Assembly (NCBI GenBank): GCA_964544955.1
Contig: CAZJEB010000003.1
Location: 124,001 to 188,000 of the forward strand
DNA: 64,000 nt
Direction: 5' to 3'
DNA from: JAAZPT01 sp964544955
Lineage (GTDB): Bacteria > Bacillota > Clostridia > Christensenellales > Aristaeellaceae
Below the pieces are notes generated by a model, which had not been told where the DNA came from, searched no databases, and was given only the letters and a program-made list of their open reading frames with translations. The translations under genes and the position numbers were made by a program. Every line of letters starts with the position of its first letter. Position 1 is the first letter of the stretch. Positions 25,075-33,648 of the stretch are shown here, piece by piece.

Positions 25075-26607
25075 ATGGTATCCCAAGCTATAACAAGTGG
25101 TTTATCTGGCGTAAACGGTTGGCGAGTTGATGTTGAGGCTTTAATAAGCCGTGGTTTGCCTGCCTTTGATATTGTAGGCCTACCTAGTACAGCCGTTAAG
25201 GAAAGTAAAGATAGGGTTAGGGCTGCCCTCATAACATCAGGTTATAAAATGCCTCCCGCTAAAATAACCGTAAACCTTTCCCCCGCCGACTTAAAAAAGG
25301 AAGGTACAAATTTTGACCTGCCCATAGCCTTGGTAATACTTCAAGAGAGTTACCAAGAGGATATGCCTCAGCTAGAAAACACATTGCTTTTAGGGGAATT
25401 ATCTTTAAACGGAAACCTTGTACCCATAACAGGTTGTTTGCCTATGGTTATAAGTGCAATGGAGCTTGGTATAAAGGATGTTGTTGTACCAAAGGGTAAC
25501 GCTAACGAGTTGAACTGCTTACAAGGCCTAAGGGTATACCCTGCCGAAACCCTTATGGAAGTTGTTGATCATTTAACTGGTAGAAAGCCCATAGAGCCTT
25601 TACATCAGTTAACATATAATGAACTGCTTGAAAATAGAAAAACTAGCAATGATTTAAGCCGAGTTAAAGGTCAATTTTTAGCAAGGATAGCCCTTGAAAC
25701 CGCTGCTGCTGGTGGCCATAACATGCTTATGGTGGGCGTGCCTGGTAGTGGTAAAACAATGTTGGCAAGGTGTTTGCCTGGCATACTGCCCCCTATGAAC
25801 TATTTTGAGGCCTTGGAAACCACAAGGATACACTCCAGCGCAGGCACATTGCCCACAGGCTCTGGCCTTTTAACTGAGCGACCCTTTAGGGCACCCCACC
25901 ACACCGCATCTGGGGCATCAATAATTGGTGGTGGGCGTATGGCTAAGCCTGGGGAAATATCCCTTGCCCATAACGGTGTATTGTTTTTAGATGAGTTCCC
26001 AGAATATGATAAAAAGGTAATAGAATCCCTAAGGCAACCCCTTGAAGATGGAATTGTAACCGTTGCAAGGGTTGGCGCAAGGGAGGAATACCCTGCAAAT
26101 GTAATGCTTATTGCCAGTATGAACCCCTGCCCTTGTGGAAACTATGGTAGCCAAACTAAAAGGTGTACTTGCTTAGAAAGTGCTATACAGCGCTATTTAT
26201 CAAGAATAAGCGGCCCCATGCTTGATAGGATAGATATACAGGTGGAAATGGACTCTGTAAGCATAGAGGATATTGAAAAGGATACAAAGCCCGAGTCCTC
26301 TGCCACGGTTAGGGAAAGGGTTGTACAAGCAAGGCTTATACAACAGGAAAGATATAAGGATTATGGCATATACTGCAATGCCCAACTAAGTGGCGCACCC
26401 CTTGATAAATTTTGTGCTATATCAAGTAGTTGCAAAACCTTGTTGAATGCCGCTGTTGATAAGTATGGTATGAGCCTAAGAGGCTATACAAGGGCATTAA
26501 AAGTAGCAAGAACTATTGCCGACTTGGCCGGTAGGGATGAAATTTTGCCCGAGGATATTGCCAAAGCCCTTCAGTTTAGGAACTTAGAAGGCCGGTATTG
26601 GCGTTAA
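25075..26607 (+). CDS. yifB: YifB/ComM family AAA ATPase
   Basis: This 510-residue Mg-chelatase-like ATPase belongs to the YifB/ComM family, linked to branch migration during natural transformation. An N-terminal Lon-protease-like domain (about 1-165) includes FDIVGLPSTAVKESKDRVRAA. The AAA domain has Walker A GVPGSGKTM, Walker B GVLFLDEFPEY, a sensor stretch NVMLIASMNPCPCG and the cysteine cluster CPCGNYGSQTKRCTC. The ATG follows the glycosyltransferase gene by 9 nt with an AAGGAG site. In many Bacillota this locus runs rbgA-rnhB-yraN-yifB-dprA; yraN and dprA are missing here. Confidence 0.95.
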   Translation: MVSQAITSGLSGVNGWRVDVEALISRGLPAFDIVGLPSTAVKESKDRVRAALITSGYKMPPAKITVNLSPADLKKEGTNFDLPIALVILQESYQEDMPQLENTLLLGELSLNGNLVPITGCLPMVISAMELGIKDVVVPKGNANELNCLQGLRVYPAETLMEVVDHLTGRKPIEPLHQLTYNELLENRKTSNDLSRVKGQFLARIALETAAAGGHNMLMVGVPGSGKTMLARCLPGILPPMNYFEALETTRIHSSAGTLPTGSGLLTERPFRAPHHTASGASIIGGGRMAKPGEISLAHNGVLFLDEFPEYDKKVIESLRQPLEDGIVTVARVGAREEYPANVMLIASMNPCPCGNYGSQTKRCTCLESAIQRYLSRISGPMLDRIDIQVEMDSVSIEDIEKDTKPESSATVRERVVQARLIQQERYKDYGIYCNAQLSGAPLDKFCAISSSCKTLLNAAVDKYGMSLRGYTRALKVARTIADLAGRDEILPEDIAKALQFRNLEGRYWR

Positions 26608-26638
26608 TACAAAAACGCTATAAAATTATATTACTTTT

Positions 26639-26668
26639 AAATAAATTGCCGGTATCGGCAATTTATTT
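26639..26668 (+). terminator. Rho-independent terminator after yifB
   Basis: AAATAAATTGCCG and its complement form a 13-bp stem around a GTAT loop, followed by a T-rich tail. The remaining 100 bases up to the converging MutS-like gene hold only short imperfect repeats built on AGGATAA. Confidence 0.85.
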
Positions 26669-26769
26669 TATTTTTTACCGCTATATTTGTTTATTTATTG
26701 CCGATAAGATACTTGCCTATCCGCACAGGATAAGTTTAAAACTTACCTTGATTATTTTAGGATAAATTA

Positions 26770-28290
26770 TTAATCCTGCTTATCCAGTTCCTCATAAATA
26801 TTATTAATTAAATAGTCAGGGTATTTTAAATATTTTAGTATTTTAATGGCGTTGCGTTTACTAGCTACGCCTTTTTTTATTTTGTAGGAAAACTTAATAT
26901 CATCATCACTAACATCTTCTGTAAAATAATACTTTTGGTAATTGGGTATAAGGGGCAATAGGTTAAGGTCGTGGGTGGCAACAATTAATATTGAGTTTGG
27001 TGAATCTAGCACCTTACATATTTCGCTTGCTGCGGCAATGCGCTCACTGGGGTTTGTGCCTTTAAATATTTCATCTATTAAAAATAGTGATGGAATATTG
27101 TTTTCCACATTTTGTACCATACGCTTTATGGCTATGGCCTCCTGCATAAAGTAACTTGTTCCTTCAAGCACATCATCCTTAATATTAATAGAGCTAACTA
27201 TATTCATTTTAGGTATATTAAAGCTTTCGGCAAAAGCAAAACCTATGCTTTGGGCTAACAATGCGTTTATTCCAACCGTTCTTAAAAAGGTGGATTTACC
27301 ACTCATATTTGAGCCTGTGATAGCTAAACTAGTGTTTATATCAATATCATTAGCAACAGCATCCTTTATAAGGGGGTGATATGCCCCCGTTATTTCCATA
27401 CGTTTTTTATTTATTATATTTGGCTCACAAAGCTTATCAATATTATTATTAAAGTAATTAGCAAGGGTAATATCCATATCTATACGCCCTATGGTATCCA
27501 AATAATCAAAAAGCATAGCTGTATCACTAATAATAAGCCTTGATGCCCGCACATTATTTATAGGCTTGAGCATAAAAAATATGTTTATATAATCACCAAA
27601 AGACTCTAACTTGTTAAGGTAAAATATTGTGCTAAGGCGCTTTAATAGGGGTTTATAGGGTTTAAATTTTTCTTCAATGCCATAGGCTTTGTTAACATAA
27701 TCAAATTCCTTCTCCCTAATAAGCCTATCCCCTATATGCAACATGGCATAAAGGTAATAAAATGTACTTGATAGTTGCTTATACTTTTTTTCAAACTTAA
27801 AGTAATAATACATATTGTTAAAAAAGCTTACAAAGGCAAGTATTCCAAACACTTCATTTTTTAAAACTATTGCAAGTATTACTAAAAGGCTTGGCAGTAT
27901 ACCAAATAATATGCTTAAAAACTTATCCTTAAATGGCATTTTAAAGCCGTTTTTTATTGTATATTTATAGTCAAAATCAAGCCTATTTGCTGTTTTAAGC
28001 TTTGTTATAACACTATTGGCTATATTTGTATTATTTATAAAATAAGCCCAATTTTCCTTTGTTTTTGCAACGCCATCCAAGTTATGCAATTGGGTGTAAA
28101 GCATTTCGTTGCCTGATGTAGATACTGTTCCCTTTAGCTTAAAGAAAACCCTATCCATATCAAGGTCGTTCCAACTTGTATTATCAATAGCATTTTCTAT
28201 ATTATGGTATTGTAAAAGTTGTTTAAGGGCATCAAAATTTATATCCTCAAACTCTGGCACATATTCAATTTTAGCTTTCTTTTTAAACAT
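26770..28290 (-). CDS. Membrane-anchored MutS-like ATPase
   Basis: This 506-residue protein has the MutS C-terminal ATPase domain: Walker A ITGSNMSGKST, the DDVLEGTSYFMQEA segment, Walker B SLFLIDEIFKGTNPSER and VATHDLNLL. The mismatch-recognition and connector domains of true MutS are absent. In the N-terminal third two adjacent hydrophobic segments (about 127-165: LSILFGILPSLLVILAIVL and FGILAFVSFFNNMYYY) suggest a membrane anchor. The start at 28290 follows GGAGGGG; the longest frame begins inside that site. Relatives are annotated as MutS-family proteins of unknown role in Clostridia. A function in classical mismatch repair is unlikely. Confidence 0.82.
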   Translation of the reverse strand: MFKKKAKIEYVPEFEDINFDALKQLLQYHNIENAIDNTSWNDLDMDRVFFKLKGTVSTSGNEMLYTQLHNLDGVAKTKENWAYFINNTNIANSVITKLKTANRLDFDYKYTIKNGFKMPFKDKFLSILFGILPSLLVILAIVLKNEVFGILAFVSFFNNMYYYFKFEKKYKQLSSTFYYLYAMLHIGDRLIREKEFDYVNKAYGIEEKFKPYKPLLKRLSTIFYLNKLESFGDYINIFFMLKPINNVRASRLIISDTAMLFDYLDTIGRIDMDITLANYFNNNIDKLCEPNIINKKRMEITGAYHPLIKDAVANDIDINTSLAITGSNMSGKSTFLRTVGINALLAQSIGFAFAESFNIPKMNIVSSINIKDDVLEGTSYFMQEAIAIKRMVQNVENNIPSLFLIDEIFKGTNPSERIAAASEICKVLDSPNSILIVATHDLNLLPLIPNYQKYYFTEDVSDDDIKFSYKIKKGVASKRNAIKILKYLKYPDYLINNIYEELDKQD

Positions 28291-28310
28291 ATATTTCCCC
28301 TCCAATTTAG

Positions 28311-28357
28311 ATTATACCACACAACAAATTTAAAATGCACAAAAACTGTGGTATAAT
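28311..28357. promoter_or_regulatory. Divergent promoters inside an 11-bp inverted repeat
   Basis: ATTATACCACA (28311-28321) and TGTGGTATAAT (28347-28357) are exact inverted copies 25 bp apart. Each contains a perfect TATAAT reading outward, one toward the MutS-like gene and one toward the methyltransferase gene. The -35 boxes are weak (TTTAAA on the plus strand). The symmetry could bind a shared regulator or simply be two like promoters. Confidence 0.6.
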
Positions 28358-28389
28358 AATGGCATAAAACACAGAAAGTAGTTGGGTTT

Positions 28390-29532
28390 ATGGATGATTT
28401 CAAAAAAATTTTAGAGGCAATAAACGGCAATATTTTAAAGGCTGTTGTAAGCAATCCAAAGCAAGGTGAAAGCTATAAAAAAATTGATATTAAACCTGTA
28501 AACAACATTTACCAAATTGCGTGCTATACTGATAAACAAGTGTTCCACGAAAGCACAACAAACCCAAAGGAGTATTTGCACACGCTTTTTGGTAGGTATA
28601 AACAGTTTAATATATGGGCTGATAATTATGAGCATATAATTACATTTAGCAAAAGCGATAAAATGTTTTATAAAAGCAAAATACTAAATAATGCCTCAAA
28701 GCCCACAATAAATATTAAACATAATAGGGAAAAAAATTATCTTTTGCCTGAAGGCACTATTATTGCTCCCTTAGTGGATATGGGAATATTTACAAAAGAG
28801 GGTAAAATAGTAAATGCCATGTATGATAAATACAGGCAAATAAATAAGTTTGTAGAGCTTATAGATGATTATATTAAAAGCGAAAACTTTGAAAGCCTTA
28901 ATATCATAGACTTTGGCTGTGGAAAATCCTACCTTACATTCATTATGTATTACTACTTTACAGCAATTAAAAACATTAATGTAAATATATTGGGCTTGGA
29001 TTTAAAAAAAGATGTTATAGATAATTGCAACTTAGCTGCAAAAAAATATGGTTATAATAACTTACACTTTGAACTTGGCGATATAAAAGGCTATAAGCCA
29101 AATATGCCCATAGATATGGTTATAAGTTTGCATGCTTGCGATACCGCTACGGATTTTTCCCTTTACAACGCTATACAATGGGGTGCAAAAATGATATTTT
29201 CAGTACCCTGTTGCCAACATGAGCTAAACAAGCAAATAAAGCCAAACAACTTGCCAATAATAAGCCGATACGGTATAGCTAAGGAAAGAATATCCGCCCT
29301 ATACACCGATATTATACGCTGCAATTTATTAGAATACGCTGGTTACAAGGTGCAACTTTTGGAGTTTGTTGATTTATCCCACACCCCTAAAAACTTGCTT
29401 ATTAGAGCAAGGTTAAGCAAAATACCCAACAACGTTAAACAACAAATGCTAAACGAAGTTAAAGCCTTGATGGATGAGTTTAATTTAAAGCCAAGCCTTT
29501 ATACAATGCTTGTTGATAATAAAAATGTTTAA
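28390..29532 (+). CDS. Class I SAM-dependent methyltransferase (Methyltransf_32-like)
   Basis: This 380-residue protein has an N-terminal region of about 150 residues and a C-terminal Rossmann methyltransferase. Motif I is NIIDFGCGKSYLTF (about 171-184), followed by ILGLDLKKDVIDNC (acidic residue for the SAM ribose), VISLHACDTATD (motif IV region) and FSVPCCQHELNKQ. The SLHACDTATD and PCCQHEL pair resembles the Methyltransf_32 group. It is soluble. The substrate, possibly RNA, is not known. It is the first gene after the divergent promoter, with bcp 50 nt downstream. Confidence 0.78.
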   Translation: MDDFKKILEAINGNILKAVVSNPKQGESYKKIDIKPVNNIYQIACYTDKQVFHESTTNPKEYLHTLFGRYKQFNIWADNYEHIITFSKSDKMFYKSKILNNASKPTINIKHNREKNYLLPEGTIIAPLVDMGIFTKEGKIVNAMYDKYRQINKFVELIDDYIKSENFESLNIIDFGCGKSYLTFIMYYYFTAIKNINVNILGLDLKKDVIDNCNLAAKKYGYNNLHFELGDIKGYKPNMPIDMVISLHACDTATDFSLYNAIQWGAKMIFSVPCCQHELNKQIKPNNLPIISRYGIAKERISALYTDIIRCNLLEYAGYKVQLLEFVDLSHTPKNLLIRARLSKIPNNVKQQMLNEVKALMDEFNLKPSLYTMLVDNKNV

Positions 29533-29582
29533 AAAAGCAAAATTGTGTTTAAATAAAATATATAAAACAAAGGAGAATTATT

Positions 29583-30044
29583 ATGGCAGAATATTTAAAT
29601 ATAGGCGATAAAGCCCCCAACTTTACTTTACAGGATAAAGACGGTAACAATGTAACACTAAGCGATTTTTTAGGCAAAAAAGTTATATTATACTTTTACC
29701 CTAAGGATAGCACCCCTGGTTGCACACAACAGGCGCAAGATTTTAGGGATAGTATAAAGGCAATAGGCCTTAAAAATGCAGTTGTACTTGGCGTAAGCAA
29801 GGATTCTGTAAAATCCCACCAAAATTTTGCAAGCAAAAACGATTTAAACTTTACAATATTAAGCGACCCTGAAAAGGAAGTTATAAACCTATATGGCGCT
29901 TGGCAGGAAAAAACCATGTATGGCAAAAAGAGCATGGGCGTAGTTCGCACAACATATATTATTGACGAACAAGGCAATGTGGAAAAAGTTTACAAGGTTA
30001 GCAAGGTTGCTGGCCATGTGGAAAAGGTTGTTAACGAGCTATAA
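29583..30044 (+). CDS. bcp: Bcp-type thioredoxin-dependent peroxiredoxin
   Basis: This 153-residue peroxiredoxin reduces peroxides in the cytosol. The core has APNFTLQDKDG, YFYPKDSTPGCT with peroxidatic Cys47, and ARG-containing GVVRTTYIID. The resolving cysteine five residues later in many Bcp proteins is Gln52 here (CTQQAQ), and there is no other cysteine, so it is a 1-Cys form that must use an external thiol. An AAGGAG site precedes the ATG. Confidence 0.95.
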   Translation: MAEYLNIGDKAPNFTLQDKDGNNVTLSDFLGKKVILYFYPKDSTPGCTQQAQDFRDSIKAIGLKNAVVLGVSKDSVKSHQNFASKNDLNFTILSDPEKEVINLYGAWQEKTMYGKKSMGVVRTTYIIDEQGNVEKVYKVSKVAGHVEKVVNEL

Positions 30045-30053
30045 ACTAAAAAC

Positions 30054-30084
30054 AAAAAAGAATGTGATTAACACATTCTTTTTT
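30054..30084. terminator. Bidirectional terminator
   Basis: A 13-bp stem (AAAAAAGAATGTG and complement) with an ATTAA loop and T-runs on both strands lies between bcp and the converging MFS gene. Confidence 0.88.
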
Positions 30085-30095
30085 TTATTGCATAT

Positions 30096-31241
30096 TTATT
30101 TTTTTAAAAACTTATAAACTAAAAGGTTTGCAGCGGCGGAGCAAGTGCCAAATATTATCATATAATAGGGCATAATTGCAAAGCTTGTTGCAGCGGCCAA
30201 AAAGCCAAATATCGCTTGGGATGCAAAACCTGCCACATAGGCTATACCCATATGGAAGCCTGTTAAATCTACCGAGTATTCAACACCAAAACGGCTAGGT
30301 ACAGCATGTATTACCGATGGGAATATTGGCGCAAAGCCTAAGCCTATTACTAGCATACCCAACATTGTTGATGCATGGCTTGATAGCATTACAAACACCA
30401 TACCAAACATGGATAATATTCCACCATAAAGTATCATTCGCTTATCACCCACACGGTCGGATATAAAGCCAGATACAAACCTACCCAACATTATTCCACC
30501 AAAGTAGAATGATACCCAGCGGGCAGCAACAGCGGGGCTAAGTTGCATATATTCAACCAAATAGCTTGCAAACCAAGTGCCTGCAGTAAACTCTATTGTG
30601 GTATAAAAAGCCATTGTTAAGTATGAAAATAAAAGGGCTTTATTATTCTTAATTGTTGGCCTAACACCTGTATGTTTAAGCTCAACTTCCTTAACGGGTT
30701 CTATGCTTTTCCACCTTTTTATGTTAAAAAATGCCAATACGGCAATAAGGCTTTGTATTGCTACTATTGCCCTATACCCACTACGCCATTCCCCTTGAGC
30801 CATAAAAAAGCTAACAATAATAGGGCTAATTGTAACCCCTACACCCCAAAAGCAATGTAGCCAGTTCATATGCTTTGCAGAATAGTGTACCGATACATAG
30901 TTATTTAAGGCTGTATCTATAACACCGCCACCCAAACCAAGTAATACGGAAAAGAACATCATTACCCATATATTAGGCGAAAAGCTTATACCTAACATGC
31001 CAATAATTGTAAGGCAAATTGATAAAAATGTTATAAGGCCTGTGCCTATTTTACGTATAAGTTTGCCTGCAACAAAGTTAATAAAGCTTGTGCAAAGGGA
31101 TACTATTATGGAAAAAACTGAGGCAAAGCTTACTGCCACGCCCATATCCTGATGCACTAAAGGCCAGGCTGTGCCAAAAAGGGAGTCTGGCAAACCTAAG
31201 GATATAAAAATTATGTAAATTACAATTATTAGTGAAATCAC
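30096..31241 (-). CDS. MFS transporter (downstream tandem copy)
   Basis: This 381-residue protein has about 12 membrane segments of the major facilitator superfamily. It begins ISLGLPDSLFGTAWPLVHQDMG and shows the MFS loop motif as GKLIRKIGTG between helices 2 and 3, and GRFVSGFISDRVGDKRM between helices 8 and 9. It is a clear paralogue of the gene just upstream, sharing that opening motif, MNWLHCFWGVGVT and GEWRSGYRAI. The genes are 11 nt apart, so they are co-transcribed. Drug, sugar or small-metabolite transport are all possible; nothing in the context specifies a substrate. Confidence 0.85.
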   Translation of the reverse strand: MISLIIVIYIIFISLGLPDSLFGTAWPLVHQDMGVAVSFASVFSIIVSLCTSFINFVAGKLIRKIGTGLITFLSICLTIIGMLGISFSPNIWVMMFFSVLLGLGGGVIDTALNNYVSVHYSAKHMNWLHCFWGVGVTISPIIVSFFMAQGEWRSGYRAIVAIQSLIAVLAFFNIKRWKSIEPVKEVELKHTGVRPTIKNNKALLFSYLTMAFYTTIEFTAGTWFASYLVEYMQLSPAVAARWVSFYFGGIMLGRFVSGFISDRVGDKRMILYGGILSMFGMVFVMLSSHASTMLGMLVIGLGFAPIFPSVIHAVPSRFGVEYSVDLTGFHMGIAYVAGFASQAIFGFLAAATSFAIMPYYMIIFGTCSAAANLLVYKFLKK

Positions 31242-31252
31242 AAGCTACTCCA

Positions 31253-32401
31253 TTATTTTAAAGTTATTTTGTTCACTTTAATATTTAAGTAAATAAACAA
31301 GGCACAAAAGGCTGCAAGCACATAGGGCATAATTACAAAGCTTGTTTTTGTGGCTATAAAGCCAAATAACATTTGCAATGTAAAGCCTATAAAGTAGGCG
31401 CTACCCATATGGTAACCCGTAATATCTGCCGATAATTCCTTACCAAAGCGTTCTGGAATATAATGCAATACAGAGGGGAATATTGGCCCATAGCCAAAAC
31501 CCAACATAAATAAGCCTATCATTGTGGCATTGCCACCAAATATCATTATAACAAATATTCCAACTAACGATACTAAAGCTCCAAGCTTAATCATGCCATG
31601 GTCTTTAAGCTTTTCAGATATGAAGCCTGATACAATCCTTCCCATCATTATACCACCAAAAAATATGGAAATCCATCTTGCTGCCACATCTGGGGCAAGG
31701 TTGTTTATATGCACCAAATAGGTTGCACCCCAAGTAATTGGTATTGATTCTAATACGCTGTATATGCCCAAGCTTAGTATGGAGAATAATAAGCCAGGGG
31801 TACCAAACACATCCACTTTATTGTGTTGCTTTTTACCCTCGGGGCTATCTATTTGTTCCTTTACAATTTTCCACTTATTAAGGCTAAGGAACACAATTAT
31901 GCAAATAACGCTTTGTATTATAGCAATTGTTCTATAACCACTGCGCCAGTTTCCATCCTTTAAAAATATTGATAGCACAATAGGCCCTGTGGTTATACCT
32001 ATGCCCCAAAAGGCGTGTAGCCAGTTCATATGGCTTGATTTATAGTGGAGGGATACAAAGTTGTTAAGCCCCGTATCTATTGCCCCAGCCCCCAAGCCAA
32101 GTATTATACTAAAGGGTATAAGGGCAAAGCCATTGTTAGCAAAACTTATACCCACTATGCCAATTATTGTTAAAACAATAGAGTAGGCTGTTATTTTAGC
32201 TGTACCATATTTTCTTATCAACTTACCAGAATAAAAACCCATGCTAGCTGTTGATGCTGCAACAATAACGCTAAATACTGCCGCTGTGCTTTCAGGCAAG
32301 TTAAGGCTTTTATGCATAACCGGCCACGCTGCCCCATATAAGGAATCAGGCAAACCTAAGGATATAAAAATTACATATATAATTATAAGTAATAAAATCA
32401 T
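31253..32401 (-). CDS. MFS transporter (upstream tandem copy)
   Basis: This 382-residue MFS transporter is a paralogue of its downstream neighbour, with the same length and opening motif (FISLGLPDSLYGAAWP). It shares MNWLHAFWGIGIT, GNWRSGYRTI and GRIVSGFISEKL at matching positions. The start is the ATG at 32401 behind GGAGG; a longer frame to 32497 has no ribosome site and crosses the operator and promoter. The two genes probably arose by tandem duplication and may have different substrates or act as a pair. The promoter carries a 19-bp palindrome, so expression is likely regulated. Confidence 0.85.
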   Translation of the reverse strand: MILLLIIIYVIFISLGLPDSLYGAAWPVMHKSLNLPESTAAVFSVIVAASTASMGFYSGKLIRKYGTAKITAYSIVLTIIGIVGISFANNGFALIPFSIILGLGAGAIDTGLNNFVSLHYKSSHMNWLHAFWGIGITTGPIVLSIFLKDGNWRSGYRTIAIIQSVICIIVFLSLNKWKIVKEQIDSPEGKKQHNKVDVFGTPGLLFSILSLGIYSVLESIPITWGATYLVHINNLAPDVAARWISIFFGGIMMGRIVSGFISEKLKDHGMIKLGALVSLVGIFVIMIFGGNATMIGLFMLGFGYGPIFPSVLHYIPERFGKELSADITGYHMGSAYFIGFTLQMLFGFIATKTSFVIMPYVLAAFCALFIYLNIKVNKITLK

Positions 32402-32425
32402 ATTTACCTCCAAAATAACATTAGC

Positions 32426-32482
32426 TGTTAAACAAAGTTTAACAACTAATATATAATAGCTATTTTTTAGCTGTAAAGTCAA
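32426..32482 (-). promoter_or_regulatory. Promoter with palindromic operator for the MFS pair
   Basis: TTGACT (32482-32477), an 18-nt spacer and TATTAT (32458-32453) on the minus strand form the promoter. Immediately downstream, TGTTAAAC-AAA-GTTTAACA (32426-32444) is a perfect 19-bp palindrome covering the first transcribed bases, as expected of a repressor operator. No regulator gene is adjacent. Confidence 0.65.
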
Positions 32483-32733
32483 TTGTTTTAACAACAAATA
32501 GTGAGTTAATTTTTTATAAAATTGGGTTTAGTATTAAATATATTTAAATTGTATTTGATTAAAAATACTTTTTAAAATAAATTCCCACTAAAAAACACGA
32601 TTTACCAGCGTTATTTTTATATAAAAAATCACCCATTTAAAAAAATTTCTAACACCCCTCAAACCAATATGCTATAAGGCTTTAACGCCATAATAAAATC
32701 CATAAAATATGCATTTTAAAATTTGCCATAAGC

Positions 32734-32823
32734 TATATTAAACATACAGGGGAAACCTTGTGAGGAGGTGACAAATAAATGTTATAAAAAACCTTCAGCT
32801 TTTGTATGCTAAAGGCTTTTTTA
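32734..32823 (+). other. Possible short transcription unit with an orphan ribosome site
   Basis: In the 420-bp gap between the MFS pair and hisK, a TATATT box (32734-32739) is followed by the full-length ribosome site AGGAGGTGA (32763-32771). At ideal 7-nt spacing comes ATG-TTA-TAA (32779-32787), a two-codon reading frame, then a terminator ending at 32822. This could be a small RNA, a regulatory minigene, or the remains of a decayed gene. The rest of the gap (32483-32733) is AT-rich and shows nothing I can support. Confidence 0.3.
32786..32822. terminator. Terminator at the end of the his operon
   Basis: AAAAAACCTT-C-AGC pairs with GCT-A-AAGG-C-TTTTTT across an 8-nt loop. On the minus strand it lies just behind the hisK stop; on the plus strand it would end the short unit described above. 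Confidence 0.75.
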
Positions 32824-33648
32824 TCAAATTATATCTATTGCTTGCCAAGAATTTTTATTAAGCTCCCAAAGTTGTTTAAACCCTATGCTTTTAAGCATGG
32901 CCTCGGTTTCGCTAAAGGCACAGGTAAGGTTTTTACCATTATGGCAGTCGGAGGATAGGCATAGCCTTGCCCCTCTATCCAAAAGCTGTTTTAGTATAAA
33001 CTTAGATGGGTAAGGTGTAGTTCTATATCCCCTTGATATTGCCCCTGTATTAACTTCAAACACTATGTTTTGTTTAAAGTTTAATATGCTATCAATGGCT
33101 TTTACAACTGCATTTTTATATTCAATGCTGCTTTCATCAAATATATCATTGTTTGAGTTAAATTTTGTTGGTAAATCTATATGCCCAACAATATCAGCAT
33201 CGCTTAATTTAATGTTGTTTGAAAGTATGTTTAAATAATCAACCGCCATGGCAACACCATCATTATTATAAGCTTTTTCCCTTATAAATTGGGTTATATG
33301 GGGCTTATTATCAATAGCATAAAGTTGGCCATCTACTGGCAAACAATGTAATGAACCTATTGTATAATCAAGGCCATCATACTTATGTATATCATGCAAG
33401 TCTATTTCCAAGCCAAGGTAAATATCAAGCTTGCCCTTATACTCTTCCTTTAAGGCATTAATTTCATTAAAGTATTCCAATGTTTTAGCCTTAGTCATGC
33501 AGCAGCTATCATCAAAATATGTATGGGCATGCTCGCTAAAGCCTAAGCTTTTTAAGCCAAGGCTTAGGGCATATTCAAACATTTGCCTAGGTGTATCAAC
33601 ACCATCAACATAATTTGTATGGGTGTGTAGGTTTTGCCTTGTTATCAT
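32824..33648 (-). CDS. hisK: Histidinol-phosphatase, PHP family
   Basis: This 274-residue metal-dependent phosphatase removes phosphate from histidinol phosphate, the penultimate stage of histidine synthesis. PHP motifs are LHTHTNYVDG at the N-terminus, GFSEHAH, GLEIDLHD, IGSLHC, DIVGHIDLPTKF, FEVNTGAISRG and the final SSDCHNG. The length fits the HisK/HisJ type (about 270). It ends the operon, overlapping hisIE by 4 nt. The HisB of this operon has only the dehydratase domain, so this protein supplies the missing activity. Confidence 0.92.
   Translation of the reverse strand: MITRQNLHTHTNYVDGVDTPRQMFEYALSLGLKSLGFSEHAHTYFDDSCCMTKAKTLEYFNEINALKEEYKGKLDIYLGLEIDLHDIHKYDGLDYTIGSLHCLPVDGQLYAIDNKPHITQFIREKAYNNDGVAMAVDYLNILSNNIKLSDADIVGHIDLPTKFNSNNDIFDESSIEYKNAVVKAIDSILNFKQNIVFEVNTGAISRGYRTTPYPSKFILKQLLDRGARLCLSSDCHNGKNLTCAFSETEAMLKSIGFKQLWELNKNSWQAIDII

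Noticed and set aside
26700..26780. AGGATAA-type repeats behind the MutS-like gene as an attachment site or terminator
   Set aside because: The repeats are short and imperfect and have no proper T-run or nearby integrase.
32779..32787. Two-codon ATG-TTA-TAA frame as a gene
   Set aside because: Too short to call as a coding region; reported only as an oddity with its ribosome site.
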